Assembly (NCBI GenBank): GCA_002693605.1
Contig: NZQO01000093.1
Span: forward strand, 1-7,131
Source of the DNA: Flavobacteriaceae bacterium
Lineage (GTDB): Bacteria > Bacteroidota > Bacteroidia > Flavobacteriales > Flavobacteriaceae
Direction: 5' to 3'
Length of the DNA stretch: 7,131 nucleotides
This document shows, piece after piece, positions 1 through 6,700 of the stretch. Position 1 is the stretch's first letter, and every line of letters begins with the position of its first letter. A program made the translations under genes and the position numbers. The notes under the pieces are model-generated. The model did not search any database. It saw only the letters and a list, made by a program, of their open reading frames with translations, and was not told where the DNA came from.

Positions 1-1535
1 GAGAATAAGGGGGGCTTTTTCAACAAAGATCTTAGTAATGATTGGCCAATACATAACTGGGCAACGGTGACCATATTTCGCAGTTCGCTCATCTCGGTCG
101 TATGCCTAACTTCTTGTTTGTGTAGCTCCACTTGCTTGGCGAGGTTGGCCAAGGCTACCTCAGCTTGAATCAAACCTTGGGTGCTGCGTACCACCCCGGC
201 GTGATTCCTCATTATATTATGAAGTTCTTCCAGTGCAGTAATATAAAAGTTAGGACTGGGAAGTTTCCCTTTCATTGCGCTAGCCATTGTTTCTGTAACT
301 GAAGTCGCTCGCTTACCAATATGCTTACAATGATATTCAAATATGGAATGTGCGTAAACCAACGCCTCGAGCAACGAATTGGATGCCAACCTGTTGGCTC
401 CATGCAACCCCGTGCGCGCACATTCGCCACAGGCAAACAGGTTGTCCATAGAGGTTTTGCCATAATTATCTACGACAATACCTCCGCAACAATAATGGGC
501 GGCCGGCACCACCGGGACCCAGTCAAATCTCATATCGTAGCCTTTTTTTCTACAATGGCTATAAATTGTGGGAAACTCACTTCCTAGTTGGCGTTCCGAA
601 AGGGTTGTAGCATCCAGGAATACGTGCGGTTGCCCGTTCGTATTCATTTCGCTGCAAATGGCTCTGGCCACAATATCTCGGGGCGCCAAATCACCACGCG
701 AATCATATCGTAACATAAAGGCTTCGCCGGCGTGGTTCCGTAGAACGGCGCCAGCCCCGCGAAGCGCTTCCGAAAGTAGAAATGCCTTGCCTTTCGCTTC
801 GGTGTATAGTGCCGTGGGATGAAACTGCACGAATTCCATATCGGCAATTTTCACTTGGGCCCTTGCTGCCACTGCGATTCCATCTCCCGTGGCAATAGAT
901 GGGTTCGTGGTATGTCCAAATACTCGGCCAATACCACCCGTTGCCAGCGTAACGGTACGGGCAGCGATGGAAATTGTTTCGCCAGAAATTTGATCGAGCA
1001 CATATGCGCCCACGCAAATGGAATTTCTATGGCCACAATCTAACGGTTGCGATATAAGGTCTACCACGAAATGATGCGGCAATACCGTAACATTCTTGCA
1101 CTTCAAGACTTTTGAAATGAGGATTCGCTGGATTTCCCTACCGGTTTGGTCCTTACAGTGCAATACCCTTGGTTGGGTGTGTCCTCCCTTGAGTGCCAAA
1201 TGGAGTTCCTTTCCCGATAACCTGTCAAAACCAACGCCCCAGGAAATCAGTTCCCGCAACCTTTCGGGACCTTCGGAAATTACTTTTTCCACTACTTCCT
1301 TTTCGCATAGTCCATCGCCCGCTTTCAAGGTGTCTGAAACGTGTTTTTCGAAAGTATCATCAGCATGGTTCCACACCGCGGCAATTCCTCCTTGGGCATA
1401 TCTGGTATTAGACTCTGATGCGCCTGCCTTGGTAACGACGGTAATCTTTTTTTTCGGAAACCGCTGGGCCAATTTAATTGCAAGCGTTAAACCTGCAATT
1501 CCCGAGCCGACGATAAGAAAATCTGTCTTTACCAT
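1..1535 (-). CDS. nadB: L-aspartate oxidase NadB (partial, 3' end beyond the left edge)
   Basis: FAD flavoenzyme of de novo NAD synthesis; it oxidises L-aspartate to iminoaspartate, which NadA uses. I translated the whole minus-strand frame from the ATG at 1535 to the left edge: 511 codons with no stop or frameshift. Seen: the dinucleotide-binding GSGIAG at residues 10-15; GGHTQPRVLH at 117-126; FVQFHPT at 235-241 and PRDIVARA at 285-292 (substrate and flavin region of the fumarate reductase/NadB family); PAAHYCCGGI from 344; GLHGANRLASNSLLE at 376-390. The helical C-terminal domain reaches ELRNMVTVAQL near 490. Family members are usually about 520-540 residues, so only a short tail should be missing. 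The start lies 1 nt after the nadA stop (TGA-T-ATG), indicating one operon and probable translational coupling. The GANR and HPT signatures favour NadB over succinate dehydrogenase or fumarate reductase flavoproteins, as does the nadA neighbour. The last 15 or so visible residues look divergent from the usual family tail. Confidence 0.96.
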   Translation of the reverse strand, partial: MVKTDFLIVGSGIAGLTLAIKLAQRFPKKKITVVTKAGASESNTRYAQGGIAAVWNHADDTFEKHVSDTLKAGDGLCEKEVVEKVISEGPERLRELISWGVGFDRLSGKELHLALKGGHTQPRVLHCKDQTGREIQRILISKVLKCKNVTVLPHHFVVDLISQPLDCGHRNSICVGAYVLDQISGETISIAARTVTLATGGIGRVFGHTTNPSIATGDGIAVAARAQVKIADMEFVQFHPTALYTEAKGKAFLLSEALRGAGAVLRNHAGEAFMLRYDSRGDLAPRDIVARAICSEMNTNGQPHVFLDATTLSERQLGSEFPTIYSHCRKKGYDMRFDWVPVVPAAHYCCGGIVVDNYGKTSMDNLFACGECARTGLHGANRLASNSLLEALVYAHSIFEYHCKHIGKRATSVTETMASAMKGKLPSPNFYITALEELHNIMRNHAGVVRSTQGLIQAEVALANLAKQVELHKQEVRHTTEMSELRNMVTVAQLCIGQSLLRSLLKKPPLF

Positions 1536-1536
1536 A

Positions 1537-2463
1537 TCATCTAGATAATTCGAGCATACGCTCAATGGGTAGGAGCGCCCTTTCTCTAATTGCTTCGTTC
1601 ACTTCAATTTGGGGCGTTTCAAGTGACAAGCAACGGTATAATTTCTCCACTGTGTTCAATTTCATAAAGGCACATTCGCTGCACGCGCAAGAATTGTTTT
1701 CCTTGGCCGGTGCGGCGATAAGCGTGGATTGCGGAGCTGCCTGTTGCATTTTGTGCAAAATTCCAGCCTCGGTAGCCACGATAAATTTTTCATAGGGGCG
1801 CTGCGAAACATAGTGCAACATACCAGCCGTAGAGGCTATGTAACTCGCGGTCTCCAAGATGCGCGCCTCCGATTCGGGATGGGCGATAATGGTAGCACCG
1901 GGATTATCCTGATAAACCTTCAGTAATTTGTTGAATGAAAACGCTTCGTGAACAATGCACGAACCATCCCAAAGTACCATTTGCCTTCCCGTTTTCTTCT
2001 GGATATATGCGCCCAGATTTTTATCAGGTGCAAAGATAATAGGCATGTCTCGTGGAATACTTTCCACTATTTTCTCAGCGTTTGAAGAGGTGCATACCAG
2101 ATCACTTAGCGCCTTGATCTCGGCCGAACAGTTGATGTAGGTAATTACCACATGCCCCGGGTGCGCAGCTATAAATTTTTTGAAATCTTCTGGAGGGCAA
2201 GAGTCTGCGAGGGAACAACCGGCATTGAGGTCTGGCAGTAAGACTTTCTTCGTGGGATTTAGGATCTTTGCCGTTTCGGCCATAAAATGGACGCCGGCAA
2301 AAACAATTATATCGGCTTCGGTTTTGGCGGCCTCTTGAGAGAGCCCCAGGCTATCGCCCACAAAATCGGCCAATTCCTGAATTTCAGGAACTTGATAATA
2401 ATGTGCGAGAATAACGGCATTCTTGTCTTTTTTTAACTTTGAAATTTCCGATTGTAAATCCAT
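1537..2463 (-). CDS. nadA: Quinolinate synthase NadA
   Basis: Cytoplasmic [4Fe-4S] enzyme that condenses iminoaspartate with dihydroxyacetone phosphate to quinolinate, the second step of de novo NAD synthesis. The protein is complete at 308 residues, the usual length of the shorter NadA type. Seen: the N-terminal AVILAHYYQ (16-24); [11 protein letters not shown] (58-68); the first cluster cysteine C83 in [20 protein letters not shown] (109-118) and VCTSSNAE (123-130); the second cluster cysteine C169 in WDGSC; AHPE (194-197); STAGM (211-215); and the third cluster cysteine C264 in a C259-x-C261-x-x-C264 run followed by FMKLNT. Three cysteines with one open iron site is the known arrangement of the family; assigning them to C83, C169 and C264 is by alignment from memory. 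It is the first gene of the nadA-nadB operon and diverges from the Rrf2 regulator gene across a 150-nt gap. No strong Shine-Dalgarno sequence precedes the ATG, and no alternative start is needed. Confidence 0.98.
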   Translation of the reverse strand: MDLQSEISKLKKDKNAVILAHYYQVPEIQELADFVGDSLGLSQEAAKTEADIIVFAGVHFMAETAKILNPTKKVLLPDLNAGCSLADSCPPEDFKKFIAAHPGHVVITYINCSAEIKALSDLVCTSSNAEKIVESIPRDMPIIFAPDKNLGAYIQKKTGRQMVLWDGSCIVHEAFSFNKLLKVYQDNPGATIIAHPESEARILETASYIASTAGMLHYVSQRPYEKFIVATEAGILHKMQQAAPQSTLIAAPAKENNSCACSECAFMKLNTVEKLYRCLSLETPQIEVNEAIRERALLPIERMLELSR

Positions 2464-2572
2464 CCTACAGACTAAAAATTGAGGTAAAAATAAAAGATAC
2501 GCGCGCCGTTTGCTATGACGAAAATCATATTAGCACGTTCTAGAGAGCCACGATGGCCGTAGCTATATCTTA

Positions 2573-2604
2573 TTTGCGACAAGCGGGTCTTTTTTGTAAA
2601 TTTG
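2573..2604 (+). promoter_or_regulatory. Bacteroidota-type promoter of the Rrf2 regulator gene
   Basis: TTTG at 2573-2576, then 20 nt, then TAAATTTG at 2597-2604. This is an exact match to the Bacteroidota primary sigma factor consensus (-33 TTTG/TTG, -7 TAnnTTTG, spacing about 17-23). Transcription should start a few bases downstream, around 2608-2611. The gene's ATG is at 2614, so the mRNA would have almost no leader. The element also overlaps an in-frame TTG at 2602, which argues against that codon as the start. Confidence 0.7.
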
Positions 2605-2613
2605 AAAGAAACT

Positions 2614-3072
2614 ATGCTCAGCAATGCCACCCAATATGCCGTTCGTTCGGTCCTTTATCTAGCCCTATACAGCAACAGCGAGCAACGGATTAGGGTACAG
2701 AAAATTTCCGAAGATCTAGGTACACCACAGCCTTTCGTGGCAAAATTGCTTCAAAAATTGAGTTCGGCTAATTTGGTCTCCTCGGTGAAGGGTCCACACG
2801 GCGGGTTTTACCTAAATGAGGAAAATCGGAATACGACCCTTTGGGATGTAATACTTACCATAGACGGCCCCGATAAATTTCACGAATGCTTTCTGGGCTT
2901 GGCCAAATGTAGCGATGCCAACCCCTGTCCCTTGCATTTTTCGGTCGCTCCTTTCAAAACGCATATTAGGGAAGATCTAAAAAAGACGATTTCTCAATTT
3001 TCTGAAGCGATTAAGGAGCAAGGCACCCATTTGTCACTGAAACAATTCGATCCGCTAGCTAATAATTCCTGA
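2614..3072 (+). CDS. Rrf2-family transcriptional regulator, NsrR/IscR-like with three cysteines
   Basis: Probable Fe-S cluster-binding DNA regulator of 152 residues, typical of the family. The open frame extends to a TTG at 2602, but that codon lies inside the -7 promoter element. The ATG at 2614 gives MLSNATQYAVRSVLYLA, the usual Rrf2 beginning, so I chose it. Seen (numbered from that ATG): an N-terminal winged helix-turn-helix with RVQKISEDLGTPQPFVAKLLQ at about 27-47; the wing SSVKGPHGGFYL at 56-67; a dimerisation helix; then C92, C99 and C105 with H108 (CPLH) before a long C-terminal helix. Three cysteines at these positions are the cluster ligands of IscR and NsrR, and CxxH matches the IscR His107 position. 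NsrR's Asp8 ligand position appears to be Gln7 here. The gene converges on the nor cluster and diverges from nadA. A role in NO or Fe-S sensing and in nor control is inferred from ligands and position. A plain redox or Fe-S homeostasis regulator is equally possible, so no symbol is given. Confidence 0.93.
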   Translation: MLSNATQYAVRSVLYLALYSNSEQRIRVQKISEDLGTPQPFVAKLLQKLSSANLVSSVKGPHGGFYLNEENRNTTLWDVILTIDGPDKFHECFLGLAKCSDANPCPLHFSVAPFKTHIREDLKKTISQFSEAIKEQGTHLSLKQFDPLANNS

Positions 3073-3122
3073 TCGTTCTTTCGATGCCATTTCCGAAGAA
3101 GGTGAACTGAGTATAAAAAATA

Positions 3123-3362
3123 CTATCCAATCAACAACGAGAGGATACTTAATACTAGCAATCCAAATACTACGATCGCTACCTGCCAGAAGGGATGCGC
3201 GCGTCTCAAATCCATAAAATAGAAGGCAACCCCGTAAAATTTCAGAAGCGCCAGGGCCAATATAAGTAGGTCTCCAAACGGTAATTCCATTTGCGCAAAC
3301 AGCGCGGTTACAAGCGTAAGCGCAAGCAACACTGCCAACGTGTATTGTAATTTCAGTTCCAT
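3123..3362 (-). CDS. norF: Small membrane protein NorF-like (cytochrome oxidase subunit IV family)
   Basis: 79-residue hydrophobic protein with three predicted membrane helices at about 5-24, 30-52 and 58-78. The segment LKFYGVAFYFMDLRRAHPFW (40-59) is the signature of the bacterial cytochrome c oxidase subunit IV/CyoD-like family, to which NorF of denitrifiers also belongs. It is the last gene of the nor cluster. The norE stop and this ATG are separated by one base (TAA-A-ATG), so the two are almost certainly co-translated. In Paracoccus-type clusters NorF accompanies NorE and supports NO reductase activity, but it is not part of the purified enzyme and its molecular role is not well settled. 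Taken alone, the sequence could equally be called oxidase subunit IV-like; the gene symbol rests on the norB-Q-D-E context. A T-rich stretch follows the TAG, but I see no convincing hairpin terminator in the 50-nt convergent gap to the Rrf2 gene. Confidence 0.82.
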   Translation of the reverse strand: MELKLQYTLAVLLALTLVTALFAQMELPFGDLLILALALLKFYGVAFYFMDLRRAHPFWQVAIVVFGLLVLSILSLLIG

Positions 3363-3363
3363 T

Positions 3364-3948
3364 TTAGAATAGTAGATAAAGTACGGGAAATAGCAGTAAC
3401 CAAATTAAATCGCACATATGCCAAAAGGCCGCTCCGGCCTCGAGGTCTTCGGTTTTCAGAGAATGCGGCGAAGTAGAAAATTGCCGTCCCAAAATATATA
3501 AGATAACAAGGCCAACCACGACGTGGATTACGTGGAAAAGGGTCAACATCCAGTAATACGTAAAAAATAAATTATACCCCAACGTGAGGCCCATCTCCAG
3601 TTTCTCGTAATATTCGATGCCCTTTACCAAGAGAAAAAGCAGTCCGCCAACCAATGTTAACTGCAAGTACAGTTGGCTTTTAAGTGGTTCCCCTTTTTTC
3701 AGAAATGAAACCGAGCGTGCCATCGTCCAACCGCTAAATAACAGAAACACTGTGTTTATTGTACCGTAAATAGTATTTAATTTGGCGTTTGAATCATAGA
3801 AAAGTTCGGGTGTTTCCGAAGCGTTAATCGCCATTAAAATAAGCGCAAAGGCGAACGTGAAAAGTTCCAAAAAAATAATTATCCACAGTAGAATGCCTCC
3901 CGGCGGGTAGTAGACCGATGTTTTTTGAAGGGGTTGGGTCTGTATCAT
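3364..3948 (-). CDS. norE: NO reductase accessory membrane protein NorE (oxidase subunit III-like)
   Basis: 194-residue protein of the heme-copper oxidase subunit III family in its short, five-helix NorE form. Predicted helices are at about 17-41, 61-82, 93-113, 130-153 and 173-194. Conserved features seen: LLVKGIEYYEKL (106-117), FHVIHVVVGL (138-147), and EAGAAFWHMCDLIWLLLFPVLY near the C terminus. It lacks the two N-terminal helices of full-length oxidase subunit III, as expected for NorE. Its ATG overlaps the norD stop by one base (TAATG), and norF starts one base after its own stop, so it sits in the middle of a tight norQDEF unit. In denitrifiers NorE is needed for full NO reductase activity or growth on NO rather than for catalysis itself. 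The sequence alone would allow an oxidase subunit III of a terminal oxidase. No oxidase subunit I or II gene is present beside it, and NorB/Q/D decide the call. Confidence 0.88.
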   Translation of the reverse strand: MIQTQPLQKTSVYYPPGGILLWIIIFLELFTFAFALILMAINASETPELFYDSNAKLNTIYGTINTVFLLFSGWTMARSVSFLKKGEPLKSQLYLQLTLVGGLLFLLVKGIEYYEKLEMGLTLGYNLFFTYYWMLTLFHVIHVVVGLVILYILGRQFSTSPHSLKTEDLEAGAAFWHMCDLIWLLLFPVLYLLF

Positions 3949-5717
3949 TACTTTTGGTGTTTAATTTTATCGTACAGCTTTGCGAGCGATTGCATAAGCG
4001 CTACCGGGCTGGTAAGGATTTGGTAGTGGTTCTGCCCGAACATTTGCGGCAGGTAATATTTAGCCTGCGCCTCTATGGCTAGGGCATAGCTCTGTATTTG
4101 GCGTTGGTTTAGCTCCCGAAGGGCCTGTTTTATATCTTGAATGCCATACGTACCCTCGTACCTATCGTAATCGTTTGGCTTTCCGTCAGATAACAACAGT
4201 ACCCACTTGTTCTTGGCAGGGCGTGCGTCGAGCAATGCACCGCAGTGGCGAAGGGCTGGGCCAATGCGCGTGTAACCGGCGGGCTCAACCGCCCCGATGG
4301 TGTGTTTCGCCCTGTGCCAAGAATCGTCAAAATCCTTCAGGGTTAAAAAAGTGCTGTAATTTCGGGTTTTGGAATAAAACCCGTGAATGGCAAAATCTAC
4401 ATTGAACTCGTTCAAGATTTCACCAAAAATTAGGCTCACCTGTTTTTCTACGTCCAATACCCGGTTGCCCGCTACGTATCCGTCGCTGGAGAGACTGCAG
4501 TCCAATAGTAGGACAATGGAAAGGTCTTTTTCCTTTTTCCGATTTGATAGATACACATTTTCCGAAGGCGTACGGCCACTCTGTACATCAACATATAAAT
4601 CGGTTATGGCATCGAGGTCAAATTCCTCACCGCTTAATTGTCTTCGTTGTTGTTGATACTTGTTATTAACGGAAGTCAGCATTTTCCGAAGAGCCAATAA
4701 TACCGATCGATATTCTGCCAAGGTATTCTTGTAGTATGCTGTATTTATAGCTTCTAGTTTCGTGGGATAAACTTTACAAAAATCGGGCTTGTACCGCTTT
4801 TTCTTATAATCCCATTCATCATAAGTGACGTAGCTACCCGCGGGATCCTGTTCAGAACTTTCGGCGATGGTAGTATTCTCTATAAAATCTGCGTGGTAAA
4901 TGGAATGGGTGGGATCGTCTACGCGTACCGTATGCTTCATGGATAAATCCTCTAGGGCATTGGCGTGGTCATCTAGCTCATCTTCCCCGTCAAAATCGCG
5001 CCAGCCACCCTCCCACTCCTCGGCGGTCTCTACCTTTTCAAAATTATGGGTAAGCACGTAATCTTCCTGTGCCTTTTGGTCTATGGTGACCGATTTTATT
5101 TCCTCAACCGCGTTTGCCTTCAAAATAGTATTAATCTCAACCTCAGCTGCCGTCTTCACCTTTTCTGAAATATTCTGAAGCGCCTTTTTCTTCGGAACTT
5201 CCATCGCCTGTTCCATCCATTTTCCATGGAGAAAGGTATAATCTGGCAAATCGCCCTTCGCAGTGTTAGATTCAAAGTACGCTTTAAAACTATCGTAATA
5301 TTCCTTCAACCCTGGATATTCTTTAACCAGTTCGGGCAGGACGCTAACGGCGGTTTCCTGTGCACACTCGCGCGCCTCCTCTAAGCTGTGTTCTTGTCCA
5401 GCCTCGAAATTGAAGTCCAAACGCTGCTGCACACCCAAATATAGCACCCGGTACACATAAAATAGCGTGTTTTCCTCTGTGCTATCGCAAACCGCGAAAC
5501 GGCTGGGTAAAAAATAATTATCGTTCTTGAAACCTCCTTCGCGCTCGGCCTCAAAAATTTCGATGGGCCGGCCGGTTACGGCGCGTGCCAATAAGGTGAG
5601 CCTCGGTTTTATCTCGGCCAACGCAACCGCCCTCGGATCGACTTCCAACGCGCGCTTCCGTTTCCGCTTTAAAAAATGGGCAACCTTGGTAAAGATGAAT
5701 TCATCTGGCTCGAACAT
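3948..5717 (-). CDS. norD: NorD: VWA-domain (MIDAS) nitric oxide reductase activation protein
   Basis: 589-residue soluble protein, close to the roughly 600-640 usual for NorD. It works with the AAA+ partner NorQ as a metallochaperone-like pair; in denitrifiers NorQD is required for the NorB non-heme iron centre. Seen: a long helical N-terminal region (about 1-210) with no membrane segment; an acidic linker (about 227-257, including EEWEGGWRDFDGEDELDD); the family hallmark EWDYKKKRYKPDFCKVYP (301-318); then a C-terminal von Willebrand A domain from about 397. The metal-ion-dependent adhesion site is complete: D406-x-S408-x-S410, T483 in GYTRIGPALR, and D511 in LLLSDGKPNDYD, followed by YEGTYGIQDIKQAL. 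It starts 9 nt after the norQ stop and its TAA overlaps the norE ATG. The closest alternative is CbbO, the rubisco-activation homologue, but no rubisco genes are present and NorB flanks the pair. Confidence 0.95.
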   Translation of the reverse strand: MFEPDEFIFTKVAHFLKRKRKRALEVDPRAVALAEIKPRLTLLARAVTGRPIEIFEAEREGGFKNDNYFLPSRFAVCDSTEENTLFYVYRVLYLGVQQRLDFNFEAGQEHSLEEARECAQETAVSVLPELVKEYPGLKEYYDSFKAYFESNTAKGDLPDYTFLHGKWMEQAMEVPKKKALQNISEKVKTAAEVEINTILKANAVEEIKSVTIDQKAQEDYVLTHNFEKVETAEEWEGGWRDFDGEDELDDHANALEDLSMKHTVRVDDPTHSIYHADFIENTTIAESSEQDPAGSYVTYDEWDYKKKRYKPDFCKVYPTKLEAINTAYYKNTLAEYRSVLLALRKMLTSVNNKYQQQRRQLSGEEFDLDAITDLYVDVQSGRTPSENVYLSNRKKEKDLSIVLLLDCSLSSDGYVAGNRVLDVEKQVSLIFGEILNEFNVDFAIHGFYSKTRNYSTFLTLKDFDDSWHRAKHTIGAVEPAGYTRIGPALRHCGALLDARPAKNKWVLLLSDGKPNDYDRYEGTYGIQDIKQALRELNQRQIQSYALAIEAQAKYYLPQMFGQNHYQILTSPVALMQSLAKLYDKIKHQK

Positions 5718-5726
5718 AAGGTGGGG

Positions 5727-6566
5727 CTATATCATTAGGTTACAGAGGTCGGTCAACGCTTCGGAAATATCAAAATCGTCGGTAAGTGGCTCAACGATGG
5801 CCACTTTTACCGAGAGTCGCTTGGGAAGACCACTATTGATTAGCTTGGCAGCATCTACCAACAATCGCGTAGAAACGGTTTCGGTAAGGCCCAATTCGGT
5901 AAGGTTCCTGATCTTGGTGGCGATTCCCACCAATTTTTTGGCAATTTCCTGATCCACACCGGTTTCTCTTGCCACAATTTCCGCCTCGTCCTTTGGTGAA
6001 GGATAGGAAAAGCGCAGCGCTATAAAACGTTGTCTTGTAGAGGGCTTCAGTTCTTTGAACCCTTTTTGGTAGCCCGGATTGAACGACGCGACCATCATGA
6101 AGTTTGGATGGGCCCGTACGGTTGTTCCCAATTTGTCGATATAGAGTTCCTTACGGTGATCTGTAAGCGAGTGAATGGCCACCACCACGTCGGGCCGCGC
6201 CTCGGCGATTTCATCTAGGTACAGAATACAACCTTCTTTCACGGCCTTGGTGAGGGGGCCGTCTATCCATACGGTTTCGGCTCCCTTGATGATGAAACGC
6301 CCTATTAAATCGGTAGCGGAAGTTTCCTCGTGACAGGAAACCGTCACCAGTGGATTTTTGAGTTGGTACGCCATAAAATCGACAAACCGGGTTTTGCCCG
6401 TACCCGTGGGACCTTTGAGCAGTACGGGCAGTTTGTTCTGAAAGGCCTTTTCAAAAACTTCCACTTCCCGCTCCGTAGCCTTATAGTAGGGTGCAATGCG
6501 CTCTCCTGGGGCTAGCGCAGCTTTCGATTCGATCTGATTTCCATTTACGGTTGCTGTTGGTTCCAT
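5727..6566 (-). CDS. norQ: NorQ: MoxR-family AAA+ ATPase
   Basis: 279-residue cytoplasmic AAA+ ATPase of the NorQ/CbbQ/NirQ branch of the MoxR family, which forms hexamers and remodels a target enzyme together with a VWA protein (here NorD). Seen: Walker A GPTGTGKT (52-59), Walker B ILYLDE (114-119), a sensor 1 asparagine in SFNPG (N163), STRQRF (176-181) holding the likely arginine finger, and a sensor 2 arginine in VSTRLL (R234). The conserved HEETSATDLIGR (79-90) and IDGPLTKAVKEG (101-112) are typical of this branch. Length matches the family (about 260-280). It lies 134 nt downstream of norB and 9 nt upstream of norD. The bases before its ATG are A/T-rich without a Shine-Dalgarno sequence, as usual in Flavobacteriia. 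CbbQ is the only close alternative, and the norB/norD neighbours argue against it. Confidence 0.95.
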   Translation of the reverse strand: MEPTATVNGNQIESKAALAPGERIAPYYKATEREVEVFEKAFQNKLPVLLKGPTGTGKTRFVDFMAYQLKNPLVTVSCHEETSATDLIGRFIIKGAETVWIDGPLTKAVKEGCILYLDEIAEARPDVVVAIHSLTDHRKELYIDKLGTTVRAHPNFMMVASFNPGYQKGFKELKPSTRQRFIALRFSYPSPKDEAEIVARETGVDQEIAKKLVGIATKIRNLTELGLTETVSTRLLVDAAKLINSGLPKRLSVKVAIVEPLTDDFDISEALTDLCNLMI

Positions 6567-6609
6567 AGAAATAGTTTTTTAAGAAGACCCGGCGTGTCGA
6601 TCCCGAGTG

Positions 6610-6643
6610 AAAGGCACTGTATGTAAGGTATGGTGGTGCCTTT
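6610..6643 (-). repeat. Perfect 8-bp inverted repeat (hairpin) in the norB-norQ gap
   Basis: AAAGGCAC at 6610-6617 pairs exactly with GTGCCTTT at 6636-6643 across an 18-nt loop. It sits inside the 134-nt non-coding gap between the norB stop and the norQ start. The norB-proximal side also holds a second short repeat, TTTAC 6641-6645 with GTAAA 6656-6660, overlapping the first by three bases, so the two structures compete at that point. There is no U-run directly after the stem in the minus direction, so it is more likely an mRNA processing or stability element, or a weak attenuator, than a strong terminator. Function is inferred. Confidence 0.45.
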
Positions 6644-6700
6644 ACAGAGGTTCAGGTAAAGAGCGTGGGTACGAGCGCCGAGTCTACTGTTGGTTATTAC

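Noticed and set aside
321..1411. Plus-strand and other minus-strand open frames lying inside nadB.
   Set aside because: They are shadows of the continuous nadB frame, which I translated without interruption. None resembles a known protein.
2485..2492. Minus-strand TATTTTTA as a -7 element for nadA.
   Set aside because: It is one mismatch from TAnnTTTG and well placed (about 20 nt from the ATG), but no TTG occurs at the expected upstream spacing, and such A/T strings are frequent.
2547..2557. GCCA-CGA-TGGC inverted repeat between nadA and the regulator gene as an operator.
   Set aside because: Only four base pairs around a three-base loop, with no extension of the symmetry; expected by chance in this length.
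3073..3122. Possible bidirectional terminator in the convergent gap between the Rrf2 gene and norF (bulged stem TTC/TTCG with CGAA/GAA at 3076-3100; GTAT-A5-ATAC at 3111-3123).
   Set aside because: The first stem is short, interrupted by a bulge and not followed by a U-run on either strand. The second has only four A/T-rich pairs. Neither supports a confident terminator call.
5527..5952. 141-residue plus-strand frame across the norQ-norD junction.
   Set aside because: It is antisense to two well-supported genes, has low-complexity composition and no recognisable domain.
3948..6566. CbbQ/CbbO (rubisco activase) identity for the AAA+ and VWA pair.
   Set aside because: The families are homologous, but norB directly upstream and norE/norF directly downstream fix the pair as NorQ/NorD.
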